From NCBI RefSeq assembly GCF_036588685.1, contig NC_086386.1, forward strand, positions 74,770,682-74,834,681: a stretch of 64,000 nt of DNA, given 5' to 3'. Positions 24,428 through 36,595 of this stretch are shown here, in pieces; positions within the stretch are counted from its first letter, which is position 1, and the number at the start of each line of letters is the position of its first letter. A program made the translations under genes and the position numbers. The stretch is from Mytilus trossulus. Lineage: Eukaryota; Mollusca; Bivalvia; Mytilida; Mytilidae. The notes under the pieces are model-generated. The model had not been told where the DNA came from, did not search any database, and saw nothing but the letters and a program-made list of their open reading frames with translations.

Positions 24428-24846
24428 GGGTCTCATTGAAGGGTTCTGATCCCTTATCCCGCTTACTGTTTTGACATATTCCCGTATCCCGCTTTCACTA
24501 TGTAAGCAATTCTCATTTTTTTTGGGTTATATTTCCCGTGTCCCGCTAGATATAAAAAAAGAAGAAGATATGGTATGATTGCAAATGAAACAACTCTCCA
24601 CAAGAGACCAAAATGACACAGAAATTAACAACTATCGGTCACCGTACGGCCTTCAAAATGAGCAATAGTCATCTATAAAAGGCCCCGAAATGACAATTGA
24701 AAATAATTCAAACGAGAAAACTAACGGCCTTATTTGTATAAAAAAAACCCTCCATTTCCCGTTTTCACGGCACAAAAATGTGACTTTCACGTGTCACGCT
24801 TACAAAAAAATGGCAATCCCGCGTCACACTTAGACCAATGAGACCC
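24428..24846. mobile_element. TIR element with a nested R1 copy, just upstream of HSPA12-like gene 3
   Basis: It is bounded by GGGTCTCATTG (24428-24438) and CAATGAGACCC (24836-24846). The two flanking blocks are rich in TCCCG/CCCGT and CACG motifs. An R1 copy (about 24555-24750, AAGATATGGTATGATTGC...) sits inside, so R1 inserted into a pre-existing element. Confidence 0.7.
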
Positions 24847-24848
24847 AC

Positions 24849-24856
24849 TATAAAGG
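24849..24856 (+). promoter_or_regulatory. Candidate TATA box for HSPA12-like gene 3
   Basis: CTATAAAG lies 88 bases upstream of the gene 3 start codon and only two bases after the terminal repeat of the preceding element. The spacing would put transcription start near 24880. No experimental support is available. Confidence 0.4.
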
Positions 24857-24943
24857 TTATCAGTCGCCTCTGGTTGAAATCTAGTTCATAATTCACATTG
24901 AGTTGTTTCCCTTGTATTATTATTTACTTCCCACTTACGAACT

Positions 24944-27900
24944 ATGGCAAAAAGTACAAAACAAGATGAAAAGGGAAAGAACAGGTGAGTAGAATGAATT
25001 ATTTAAAGTCTAATTTGCATATTGAATGGTAGACATTTTATAAACATTTAGATCTTAAGATCACAAACGCTAGTATATATTGCTTGTAGTTTAGTACTAG
25101 TTATAGTCGTAACAAGGCATGTGTAGTAACTAGTCTATGTTAATCTGGTGTGACAGTCACAGTTTTCAAACTTATCATAAAATAGTTTATAAATTGAACT
25201 TTATTCTATATTATAGTACTCAGTTACAAAAATATAATATTCAAATGAATATTTAACTGATAATATTTTTTTAAAGATGTAATTTTCGAAACCGAAAGTA
25301 GCTTCCTTCCACCTTAAACCAATTTACCTTCCACCTGTTATGTATGTCTAAATATTAGAAGAGGATCAATAATTATATAGTACTAGTATACCCCATTTGC
25401 CAATGGAGTAAAATTCTATAATATTTAAAAGATGCCTGTTAACTAAATTTTGCAAATATATAACGAAAGACCGAGTTGACCACAATCTGTGTATAAAGAT
25501 GATAAAGACAATACCATGTGATTTTTTTGTAAAAGAACAGATATAACGCTATTCTAAAATATCAAAGAAAACAGATATGAAAGAAAACGTAATGTTAAAA
25601 GTTGTGACATGTTTGGTATCCGATTCAAAACGAAATTACATTAGATGTGCCCCCTCCCCCCCCCCCAAAAAAAAAAGAAGAAAAGAAATATTAAAAAAAA
25701 AATGAAAGTAGCAGAACAAAAAAAAGAAGTTATAGTCTTTGCATAGTGACCTATAGTTGTTAATTTCTGTATTACTTGGGCTTTTATGGATAGTTGTCTC
25801 ATTGGCAATCATACCACATCTTTTTATTTTTATATCATGAAAAATTGATATTTTATAATATTTATTTTCCAGCCATGAAATGGGTTCTGCCAAACTTTTT
25901 GTGGCTGCAATTGATTTTGGGACGACCTATTCTGGGTATGCATTTTCAGCACGAAATTCTCCCGAAACCATGTACACGTGCGAATGGAGAAATAATAATT
26001 TACTGTCCAGGAAAGCTCCGACGTCCGTTCTTATTGACGAGGACAACCAGTTTGTAGCATTTGGGTTTGATGCAGAGAACAAATTTATGGGTAGTCTCGA
26101 GGATGACTCGGATTCGGATTCGGATTCAGATGACAGTGACAAAAAGAAAAGCAAGGAAGTATTTCGTTATTTTAGCCGGTTTAAGATGGAACTACACGAT
26201 AAGGTAAATTGAATGGGGTTATATTTTTACATATACTTGTACTGTTTATTGCTTTTTTTTCTTTTTCTTTAAACTGACCCATTTGAATTCAGTTGAAAAT
26301 TTTCATCTCTGTGATCAAAGGTTTATGTTTCTTCGATCAGCTCTCATAAAATAATGACTGTAAAAATATGTCTATTACATTTAAAATATGCCTGTACCAA
26401 GTCAGGAATATGACATTCGTTTTTGATGCGTTTTATTATTGATTTTGCCATGTGATTATGGACTTTCCGAAATGATTTTCCTCTAAGTTCAGTATTTTTG
26501 TGATTTTACTGTTTTCGTATCCAGCATAATGTGTTATTTAATTTTTGTATGCTTTTTGCAGCAATTGCTATTAACTGTCGGTCATTTGTTATACTTACAG
26601 ACAACATTTATAGAGCTACTTGAAGGCACAGACAGTATTGCACTCACAGGCCAAAATGTTTCTTACATTTCTTAAGACCGATTATGATTTAAATTTATTA
26701 TCATTTGACTACCATACATCACGAAGTTGTCTTATTTGAAATTAATCCGTTTGCTTATAAATTTCAGTCGTTAGTTTTCTCGTTTGAATTGTTCGACATT
26801 ATTTATCAAAGTGCCTGCCTTCAATAGTCAAGTATATGGTACGAGTTTTCCTCATTGTAATGTTAAGGTCGTATGGTTGTCTGTATTCTTAAAGTAGCTA
26901 ATCGTCTTAATTGGATTGATCTCCATTGCTTGGGTTCGGGTCCTAAAGTAACCTTTCTCTTCTTTCGTGTATGATTTTTTAACGGTCTCTGACTCTCTTA
27001 TGTAGCTGCTGCATACTTGTGCATTGTATCAACGATTTCGTCTTTTTTATATGTTAATTTTTTTTAAAAAGTATATGAATTGTGATATACCAATGCAATT
27101 AAAAATAAGTGTTGAGAACTGGAAAAAAAACCCATATAACTTAGTTTCTGAGATATCATAATGAACTTGAAATTATAAAAAAAACCAGCTTATAATATTG
27201 TCATTATATTGATCAATGTATTATAATGCATGGGCTACCTAGACATTAAGGAAGACAATAGACTATTATGCACGGGGATATCTATTGACATCGGAGAAGG
27301 GTAATAATTGATTATAAATGGTATTTTAAAAGTTTATGTCTACATGTAGTCTACTACAGCAAGCGACGTCAATTGTTCCTTGTTAGCTTTATTTTCTGTA
27401 AAGGATGATCTTTGGACAAAAAGTAAAAACACAAAAATACCGAACTCCGAGGAAAATTCAAAAGGAAAATCCAAAATCAAAAGGCAAAATCAAAAGTCCA
27501 AACACATCAAACGAATGGATAACAACTGTCATATTCCTGACTTGGTACAGGCATTTTCTAATGTAGAAAATGGTGGATTGAACCTGGTTTTATAGCTAGC
27601 TAAACCTCTCACTTGTATGACAGTCGCATCAAATTCCATTACATTGTCAACGATGTATGAACAAAACAAACATACTCAAAGAGAAAAAATGTCAAAAATA
27701 GGGGTACAGCAGTCATTATTGTGTTATCATCTTAATATCACTATAAAAACAACAAATGTAACGAAGCGGGATAACTCAGACAGTAATATGTTAAAACATT
27801 AATTCGTGTTTGATATCTTGTGGAACTCATTATTAGAAAAGAAATTGATATAAAAACAATAATTAAAAATCTATGCCATTTAATTTGATAATCTCCGCAA

Positions 27901-30900
27901 AGGAATCAAATTATAATTAAATATCCATTTTTGATACAGATAGTCATTCATGAACACCATTTTGCAATCAATTTTACTGTTGAAGATTTGTAAAATAGGA
28001 ATGTATTTCTAGTTAGTTCATTCTATGTTATCTCTCTTAATTGCAGGCAGTAAACTTGAAAACTTTTATCAAAGACCAAAATGGTGAAGAAATGAAGGCA
28101 ATAGATATTTTTGCTTTTGCAATTAAATATTTAAAGGATCAAGCAATTGGAAAGCTAATCACAAGTTTGAAAAAAGTGGAAACAAAAGATATCCACTATG
28201 TTCTTACTGTCCCAGCTATATGGGATGACAAGTCAAAAATATTCATGCGGAAAGCAGCAGAACAGGTTCGTAATAAATACACATTTTAAAATATTAGTAT
28301 AGTATCATTGATAAAACTGATTTTATTACTTTAACATTTGACTGACAAACAATCTAAAATATTAAGAAAATTACATACACAATCAGGGATAACAGGTCTA
28401 GGCTATTACTAGTATGTATAAAAGCGTAGAGTATATTTGTACACCCTCCTCGTTTTTACAATTTATAAATTAAGATTTTATGATACGTTGACAAAAGCTT
28501 TTACTGTGATTAAGAGGTATGTTAAACACTTGAAGCAAAATTATACAACATTTTTTATATTCATTCATTGTCCAGTATTTTTTAACATAGATGACCGTAG
28601 CTTTTTATAGAAAACATCTTTTAAAATCTGTGTTAAACATTCATGGGAAATGTCAAAACTTTGAATCTTCTTTATGATTAAGGCATTATAGCTTCTGAAC
28701 AAACACTATATTTAAAACATTTTCTTGTTTTACTTACCAATGCAATTATTGTTTTGGTAGTCATCTTTACACTTTTACACGTACACGTACAGCATCAATC
28801 TTAGGCAAGACAAAGGTTTATCTTTACATTCTCATATAGTCATAAGTCAGGAACCTGATGTTTAGCAGTTGTCGTTTTTTGATGAAGTTCATACTAGTTA
28901 GTCTTTATCGGTTTTTATATTATAGATTAGACCGTTGGTTTTCCTGTTTGAATAGTTTTACAATGGTGTAGTTATTGTTTGGGGCCTTAATAGCTTGCTG
29001 TTCGGTGTGAGCAAAGGTTCCGTGTTGAAGACCGTGCTTTGACCTATAATGGTTTACTTTTATAAAACTGTACATGAATGGAGAGTTGTCGTATTGTATA
29101 CGTATACGACAACTTTTTATATCTATATATTAAATCAAATATTAAACTGGTTTTTTTCTTGGTATCTTTGTTTTTTATATTTACGTATTTATATTCTCTG
29201 TACCTTTTGTTTTCACCTTATCAAGATGCCAATATGTTAGAGTAAGATAACTGAAACTTTGGTATTTACCACGCCTTATGGTTAATAATTGGTTTTTGCT
29301 GAAACTTGATATTATATAAGCAACACGACAGGTGCCACATGTGCTGGGTTGGAAATATGATTTTGATACAAAAATGAATTTTCACTATACAAATCCTTTT
29401 CTGCAGTTACTGAAGGAAATTTATCATGAAAAAGTACATGAAAAGGTTTAGGTAAACACGGTTAAAATAATTATATTGATTAAATATTTTAATTTCATGT
29501 CTTCGTAAATCTGCTTGGAATATAAGTGGATGCTTAGAAAGCATGCAAATACCAATCATCAATATCATAAATGGCTCGGTGACCTCATGGTTGCATACTC
29601 TACTAGAGTAAAAAGGCTCTGGATACAATCTTCGCGCAGTCGGTTGAATCAAAGATTTTCAAAAGAGGGACGAAAGATACCAAAGGGACAGTCAAACTCA
29701 TAAATCTAAAACAAACTGACAACGCCATGGCTAAAACTGAAAAAGACAAACAGAAAAACAATAGTACACACGACACAACATAGAAAACTAAAGAATAAAC
29801 AACACGAACCCCACCAAAAACTAGGGGTGATCTCAGGTGCTCCGGAAGGTTAAGCAGATCCTGCTCCACATGCGGCACCCGTCGTGTTGCTTACGTGATT
29901 ACAAATCCGGTAAATAGTCTAATTCGGTAGGTCAAATTCATGAAAGGGAAGGGGATTGTAGTTACGACGTAAGGAACATATCCGATATCATTTGTGAAAT
30001 GGTTATTCCATACCGGTCAACCAACTCGTGATGGCGTCCATAAAATTTACGAAGGGATGATTTCAACTTCACCATTTGGAACTCTTGATTTAATAGCTTC
30101 CTTGTGAGCAGTAACCCTCTATCAAGAAAATCATAATAGGAAATGCAAGCACGGGAATATCGTATCAATTGAGAGATATATACCCTGTATGCAGGTGCTG
30201 CTGGAATGTTGCTACTTAGAAATGGAAAGTTCACAATTGGAAAGCTGAAATCATCTCTTTTGTCGTAAAGTTTTGTCTTCAACCGACCCTCATTGTCAAT
30301 TTCTAGATGTAAGTCAAGATATGAAGCTGACTTAACTGTATCTGTAGTATCCTTTATCTCCAATTCGATGGGATAGATGCGTTCCACATAGTCACCAAAT
30401 TTTGAATTGTTTAGTGAAAGAACGTCATCTTTATCAAATTGACATTTGCTACTAATCCATAAGAAAAAGGCATATATTTAGAACTGTAGGAGTGGTCGAT
30501 TTTGTCTTTCATCGTGTCAGTCTAGTACGTACATTTACACACATATGAATATTTACATCTCGTTAGCATGTTCTCGTTCGAACTATTTATGTACTCTTTT
30601 AGCAACCACTTACTTGATTGTCATATTTGTTTCCACTGAATGTTTTTTTTTTCTAGGCGGGGATACAAAGCAAAGATTTGATAATAGCTTTAGAACCAGA
30701 AGCAGCCTCCATATATTGCCAGGAACTTAGAACTAATATTGATAAAAAGACAGATAAAACATTTTCAGAAACAATTAAAAAAGGAACAAAATATGTGGTG
30801 ATCGATCTTGGCGGTAAGTCAATCTTCAAATTTTAAAACCGTCAGTAGGCTGGTTCTTTGGCCAGTGAATTCTGAAAAAGGGTGTGGGTATTTGTAAGAA

Positions 30901-33033
30901 GAAGAATGGCTTTGAAATAAGTTAGTGTCAAAATGGAGCATATGGAATGCATTTATGAAAGAAAGAAAAAATAGACAGGAATTCTCAATTTTCTAGAGGC
31001 ACGATTAGGGCAAAGGAAGATTAGCCGTATTGTATCCAGAAACATTTAATATATATTAGGTATTGTATCTTCTAGTTATGCAATTAATGTAAATAAAACC
31101 CAACCCATACATGTAGCCATATACTGCATACGTATTGGTGAGGTATGCAGTATATCTTTTTCGCTTTTGCTATGCCGAAATTGAGAATAAGAAGTGTACA
31201 TTTATGTTTCAAGTTGCTGCGAGTACTCTCAGATCTATATACGAACTCAGCGTCTTTTTGTTGTTGGGATGTTGAAGTACCCGGTCACGTCTACTTGTAT
31301 TTGTAGTATTTGTAGTTTTATCCAACCCGATGAGGTCAGCCTTTTTCAACTGATTTTATAGTTTGTTCTTATGTTGTACTGTTACTCCACTGTCCCAGGT
31401 CACAGTTAGGGGAGGGTTGGGATCCCGCTAACATGTTTTAATAACCCCGTTACATTCTGTATGTTTGTATCTGTCCCAAGCCAAGAGCCTGTATTTCGGT
31501 GGATGTCTTTTGTTTATGTGTTACATATTTGTTTTTTCGTTCATTTTCTTCTGTATAATAATAAGGCCATTACTTTTCTCGGTTTAGTTGTTTTACATTG
31601 TCATTTGGGGGCCTTTTAACGTTGACTATGCGGTATGGGCTTTGCTCATTGTTGACGGCCGTACGGTGACCTGTAGTTGTTAATATCTGTACCATTTGGT
31701 CTCTTGTGAAGAGTTTTCTCAATGGCCATCATACGACATCTTTTTTTTTATAATTAAACCAATGTGAAAACTAAAACTTGAAAAAGAACGAACAAACAGA
31801 TGGAAAGATGCACACACGAGAAAAATAATTATGCTCCCTTCTGTCAAAAGCAAGATATGTTTTAATAAGAAAGATTACTAATATTTGTATTGAAAATATG
31901 ACCATGCAATGGAGGTGACAATTCTTGTTATAAAACTTCACCACGGCTTATTCAAGATAATGAATCATATTTAAATTTTAGGTGGTACTGCAGACATAAC
32001 CGTACATGAACGTAAGTTTGATGGTTCCCTGGAAGAGGTGCTCCCACCTAGTGGAGGAGACTGGGGTGGAACAGCTGTTGACAGAGCTTATCTAGAATTT
32101 GTCAACTCGGTATTCACTAAGAAAGTTATAAGCGAGCTTCATTCAAATCAACTTGAAGACTACACAATTCTTTTTCATGAGTTTGAAGTGAAAAAAAGAA
32201 CAATTACTACAGAATATATTACTGATATTATTATTACATTACCTGTATCTTTAATAGAAATTACACGGAAACATTGCACGTCAGTGCCCGATGCCATTCA
32301 GAAGTCTATTTATAAGGAATCAGTTTCATGCAAGGGACAGAAACTTTCTGTAAAACCGGAGGCATTTCGGAAGCTATTCAAGTCAACAATAGATTCAATA
32401 ATAAAACATGTTGATAAACTGCTCAAACACCCAAACCTTTCCGACCTTCATCATATTATAATGGTTGGTGGGTTTTCCGAATGTGAGCTTGTCCAAACGG
32501 CAATGAGACAGAAGTTTCCAAGTAAGAAAATTATTATTCCTGACGAGGCTGGATTGGCTGTCCTAAGAGGTGCTGTTTTATTCGGACACCAACCAAAGAT
32601 TATTGGAAAGCGAATATTGAGGAAAACTTACGGAATACAAAGCTGGCCGGAATGGGACGCTGAACTACATCCGGAAACCAAAAAAGTGCGAATTGATGGA
32701 GTTGATCGCTGCAAAGATGTATTTTATAAATTTGCTGTCAAAGGGGAAAAAGTAGAAGACGGTCATTCCTCGGGACAAATTTTTCAGGCGTTAAAAACCG
32801 ACGAAAAGACTCTAGAGTGCACAGTATACATTTCAGATGACACTAATCCCCGATATGTCACTGATCCTAGTTGTCAACGCCTCGGTAATCTCATAGTCCC
32901 AATACCTCCCCTCAAAAAGGGGGAGACTCTTGAAATTGAAGAAACAATGTTTTTTGGTGGAACTGAACTATTATTCAGAGCAAAGAATATGCGAAGTGGT
33001 GATATTTGTGAAATTCAATTTGAATTGATTTAG
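24944..33033 (+). CDS. HSPA12: HSPA12-like atypical HSP70, gene 3 (5 coding exons, 599 aa)
   Basis: Exons are 24944-24984, 25873-26203, 28047-28265, 30657-30813 and 31982-33033, phases 2, 0, 0 and 1; the sum is 600 codons ending in TAG. The last three intron positions match genes 1 and 2. The extra 5' exon (MAKSTKQDEKGKN) is supported by GTGAGT, an acceptor at 25871-25872 and an open frame across the junction; an alternative start would be the Met at codon 17. Seen: DFGTT (aa 28-32), LTVPAIW (exon 3), LEPEAA, DLGGGTAD (247-254), SGGDWGG and VGGFSE (411-416). An acidic Ser-Asp tract (about aa 90-102) encoded by a GATTCG hexanucleotide repeat is followed by KKK; it is absent from both paralogues. 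No EEVD or KDEL tail (ends FELI). Closest to gene 2, from which it diverges head-to-head about 3.2 kb apart. The donor after exon 3 (GTTCGT) is weaker than usual. Confidence 0.92.
25745..26900 (-). repeat. R1-type fragments in introns 1 and 2 of HSPA12-like gene 3
   Basis: 25745-25830 carries the R1 end (GTGACCTATAGTTGTTAAT, then TTGGCAATCATACCACATCT). 26395-26900 is a more decayed relative with TGCCTGTACCAAGTCAGGAA and TTTTCTCGTTTGAATTGTTC. The 26204-25873 exon between them is not affected. Confidence 0.55.
27400..27760 (+). repeat. Dispersed repeat R3, copy 1 (intron of HSPA12-like gene 3)
   Basis: This block contains CCAAACACATCAAACGAATG, TTGAACCTGGTTTTATAGCT and ACCTCTCACTTGTATGACAG. It matches, in reverse complement, 47440-47800. 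Open frames at 27380-27802 are by-products of this repeat. Confidence 0.75.
28918..29655 (+). repeat. Duplicated segment D, copy 1 (intron 3 of HSPA12-like gene 3)
   Basis: This segment matches 34660-35365 in direct orientation over about 700 bases. Shared landmarks include GACCGTTGGTTTTCCTGTTT, GTTCGGTGTGAGCAAAGGTT and GATACAATCTTCGCGCAGTC. The match resumes at 30437-30520 after the reverse-transcriptase insertion, so copy 2 represents the uninterrupted state. Confidence 0.8.
29656..30437 (-). mobile_element. 5'-truncated Penelope-like relic inserted in intron 3 of HSPA12-like gene 3
   Basis: On the minus strand it starts inside the YxDD region (reading DDVLSLNN) and continues through YVERIYPIELEI, SYLDLHLE, KRDDFSFPIVNFPFLSSN and LLLTRKLLNQEFQMVK, then a stop and a 3' tail ending CTTTCGTCCCTCTTTT. 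It interrupts duplicated segment D; the flanks TTTTCAAA and TTATCAAA may be a target duplication with one mismatch. It is antisense to the host gene. Confidence 0.8.
31470..31745 (-). repeat. R1 dispersed repeat copy in the last intron of HSPA12-like gene 3
   Basis: It carries the CTGTCCCAAGCCAAGAGCCT, GGGCCTTTTAACGTTGACTA, GCCGTACGGTGACCTGTAG and ATACGACATCTTTTTTT blocks, the reverse complement of the R1 order. It ends about 235 bases before the last exon. Confidence 0.75.
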
Positions 33034-33118
33034 TGAACTATTAAAAAGTAAACAATTGTTTACAAAACAAAAGCCAGTAGTCATCTTTCACAATTAATAT
33101 TGTCACAAATATAACAAA

Positions 33119-34334
33119 AGCTATCTTTAAAAAAGATATCCGACGTAGTTACCAATTGTTTTGTGAATATTCCAATTATATTTAAATAAGTGATTTACCA
33201 TTTAAATAACGTTTTCTCTGTTTGTGTTCAGTATACTCGGTCCTCGTATCTTTCTGTTTACATTCACCAATTTAAAACACCGCGGAAATCGCACATGCGT
33301 AGGTGCGTTCTAAAATTTATGTACGTTCGTACAACAAAGTTTACATTAAAAATTATATAATTATCCCGAATAAACAGCTGTTATGGATGCAAAGAGCTAT
33401 TGGAGAAATAATTATTTTAATAAAATTTTAAATATAAATCTTTGTAAGATCTAGTTCAAATATTTATAGTTTTTCACTTGCTTTCCATCACGATATAATT
33501 AACGGGACGTTTTTTCAAACACAAAACCATGACAGCATTTTGTCCAATCACAGGAAGGATTTGCGAGCATGCGTATTCTGTTGCCATAGCTAAGCGTCCT
33601 GAAGTTCAAACGGCACAAACCAAAACTACACCGACTACATCGGAAACAAGAACTATCTTTAAAAAAGATATCCGACGTATTTTAATTTGAGTATATGTTT
33701 AAACCTATCATTTCGATAACCTTCAGAAGCACAATGACTTAATGATGCAGGACTTCTTTAATAAAATCTCCATCTGAATATTCTTTACTAAGTCTAGTTA
33801 TATTTAGGCAATGATATATAAGAATATTGTGATGACACCTAAACAATTTATTTGTCAAAAAATCCAGTGCAAATAACAAGAAACAAATATACCTTTACTA
33901 CTGTTTACATTAAACTTAATTCATGGTTAACAAAGCAAGAAACTATTGGTAGTATAAGTGGTATCTTTCTGTTTACATTCACCAAACTTCGCGGAAATTT
34001 CACATGCGTAGGTGCGTTCTAAAAGTCATGGGAAAATTATATAATTGTCCCGAATAAACAGCTGTCATGGATGCAAAGAGCTATTGGAGAAACAATTATT
34101 TTAATAAAAATATAAATCTTTGTAACATTTAGTTCAAATAGTTAAAAGGTTTTCACTTGCTTTCCATCACGTTATAATTTTCGAGACGTTTTTTCCAACA
34201 CAACCAAATCACCCACTGTGACAGCATTTTGTCCAATCACAAAAAGGATGTTCGAGTATGCGTTTTCTGTTGCCATAGTTAAGCGTCCTTAAGTTCAAAG
34301 TGCACAAACCGAAACTATACCGACTACGTCGGAA
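33119..34334 (+). repeat. Direct duplication downstream of HSPA12-like gene 3
   Basis: Two units, about 33119-33644 and 33650-34334, share long blocks (TTACATTCACCAA, CACATGCGTAGGTGCGTTCT, AAACAGCTGT.ATGGATGCAA, TTTTCACTTGCTTTCCATCA). Each begins near TATCTTTAAAAAAGATATCC (itself a palindrome) and TCCGACGTA, and ends near CCGACTAC.TCGGAA. The complementary ends suggest a TIR element present in tandem. Confidence 0.7.
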
Positions 34335-34640
34335 AAAGACGATGTCGTATGATTACCAATGAGACAACTCTTCACAATAGACTAAATGACACAGAAAGTA
34401 ATAACTATAAGTTATCGAGAACGCAATTCAACAATGAGCAAAGCCCATACTGCATGATAGTCTTCTATTAAAATCTCAAAAATGACAACCTCAAAACTAT
34501 TCAAACGAAGAAACTCGTACTTGTACTACAAATGTACCTAATTCATATACAAACAAATTATCAAAAACAAATATGTTACAAATCAATAAACGACAAGCAC
34601 TGAAATGCATGCTCCTGACTTGGGACAGGCACATACATAC
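34335..34640 (+). repeat. R1 dispersed repeat copy
   Basis: It begins AGACGATGTCGTATGATTAC and keeps CAATGAGACAACTCTTCACA, AATGAGCAAAGCCCATACTG and GACTTGGGACAGGCACATAC. It abuts the preceding direct duplication. Confidence 0.75.
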
Positions 34641-34659
34641 AGTACGTCTTTTTCGTTTT

Positions 34660-35440
34660 TTAGATTATAGAATAGACCGTTGGTTTTCCTGTTTGAATGG
34701 TTTTACAATGGTCTAGTAATTGTTTGGGGCCTTAAAAGCTTGCTGTTCGGTGTGAGCAAAGGTTCCGTGTTAAAGACCGTGCTTTGACCTATAATGGTTT
34801 ACTTAAAAAAAAATGTACATGAATGGAGAGTTATCGTATTGGCACTCATACGACAAATTTGTATATCTATATATTAATTCAAATATTAAACTGTTTTTTT
34901 TTCTGGGTATCTTTGTTATTAAAAATACGTATTTATATTCTCTGTACCTTTTGTTTTCACCTTATCAAGATGCAAATAGATTAGAGTAAGAGAACTGAAA
35001 CTTTGGTATTGACCACACCTTCGGTTAATAATTGGTTTTTGCTGGGTTGGAAATATGATTTTGATACAAAAATTAATTCTCACTATATAAAATCCTTTTC
35101 TGCAGTTACTGAAGGAAATTTATTATGAAAAAGTAGCATGAAAAGTTTTATAAAGTAAACACGGTTAAAATAATTATATTGATTAAATATTTTAATTTCA
35201 TGTCTTCTTAAATCTGCTTGGAATATAAGTAGATGTTTAGAAAGCAAATACCAATCATCAATATCATAAATGTCTCGGTGACTTCATGGTTGCATACTCC
35301 ACTAGAGTAAAAAGGCTCTGGATACAATATTCGCGCAGTCGGTTGAATCAAAGATTTTCAAATTGACATTTGCTACTAATCCCTAAGAAAAAGGCATATA
35401 TTTAAAACTGATAGAGTGGTCGATTTTATCTTGAATAATC
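34660..35440 (+). repeat. Duplicated segment D, copy 2 (uninterrupted)
   Basis: It matches 28918-29655 plus 30437-30520 without the reverse-transcriptase insertion. At 35358-35372 AAGATTTTCAAATTGACA is continuous where copy 1 is split. The 66-codon open frame at 35376-35576 on the minus strand lies across the end of this repeat and is not a gene. Confidence 0.8.
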
Positions 35441-35523
35441 CAGAGTTCTCTAAATATACTTCAAACCCAAAATAACTTACTTTAACTAAATGTAACATAA
35501 ACAGCAGCAGTTGTCCTTTTCTA

Positions 35524-35994
35524 GATTTAGACATTTCAATTTCAAACGGGAAACTTCTTACTAAAATGTACGACAAAAGAGACGATTTTTCATTTCCTAT
35601 TGTTAATTTTCCTTTTTTAACGATGATCCTTTGCCTCCATCATACGGTGTTTATGTATCCCACCTCGTTCGGTTTGCCCGTGTGTGTTTTGATGTCATAG
35701 ATTTTAACGAACGTAATCAATTCATCACTGGTAAATTGTTGTGTCAGGGATTTCGATACCATAAATTGCTTAAAACTTTTACTAAATTCTTTCATAGATA
35801 CACAGATTTGATTAGTAAATTTGGCCATACCTGTAGAAAACTTATTAAAAATGGTATTTCACATCCTAAATTTTATGGTAATATTGTACTTAAAGCGAGG
35901 AAATCACAATGTAATCCATGTAAACTCATCGAACCTCTAAACAAAGTTATAAGTAAGGGTTATCGTACCAATATTGTAACTAGATCTCTAAATA
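35524..35994 (+). pseudogene. Second, more divergent Penelope-like reverse transcriptase fragment
   Basis: The frame reads KMYDKRDDFSFPIVNFPFL, then after a small frame break PPSYGVYVSHLVRFARVCFD, NERNQFITGKLLCQGFRYHK and SKFGHTCRKLIKNGI. This is the thumb or C-terminal region of the same kind of RT seen at 20, 30 and 46 kb, but only distantly similar, so it is another subfamily. It is cut at 35996 by element A. Confidence 0.75.
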
Positions 35995-36595
35995 TACAGT
36001 GGAGATCACTTCTAACCTCTCATTAGAACTGTCAGAATATCTGTCATAGAACTGTTCTAACCTGTCCTAGAACAGTTCTACCTAGAACAGTTCTAATCTA
36101 GAACTGTTCTAAGTAGAACTGTCAGACTAAGTTCTAGGTAGAACTGACTAAATCAGTTCTAGGTAGAACTGTCAGGATCAGTTCTAGGGTATAACTGTCT
36201 ATATCAGTTCTCGGTAGAACTGTCCAAATGAGTTCTAACCGTAGAACTGTCAGTAGAACTGACTAAATTAGTCAGGACTGTAGAACAGTTCTAAATGACG
36301 TCACTGCAATAAGCTAGGGCACTTTAGAATTTAGAAGAAATAAATCACTTCCAATTACTTTGCTACAGTGGAGATCAGTTCTAACCTCTCATTAAATCTG
36401 TCAGAATCTGTCAGGAGAACTGTTCTAGAACAGTACGTAGAACTGTCAGCCTGACACCTTTTAGTCAGTTCTAGGTTAGAACTGTTCTAGCTAGAACTGA
36501 CTTGGTCAGTTCTAGCTAGAACTGATCCTGACAGTTCTACCTAGAACTGACCAAATCTTTGGTCAGTTCTACTTTTAGAACAGTTCTGCGGTTAG

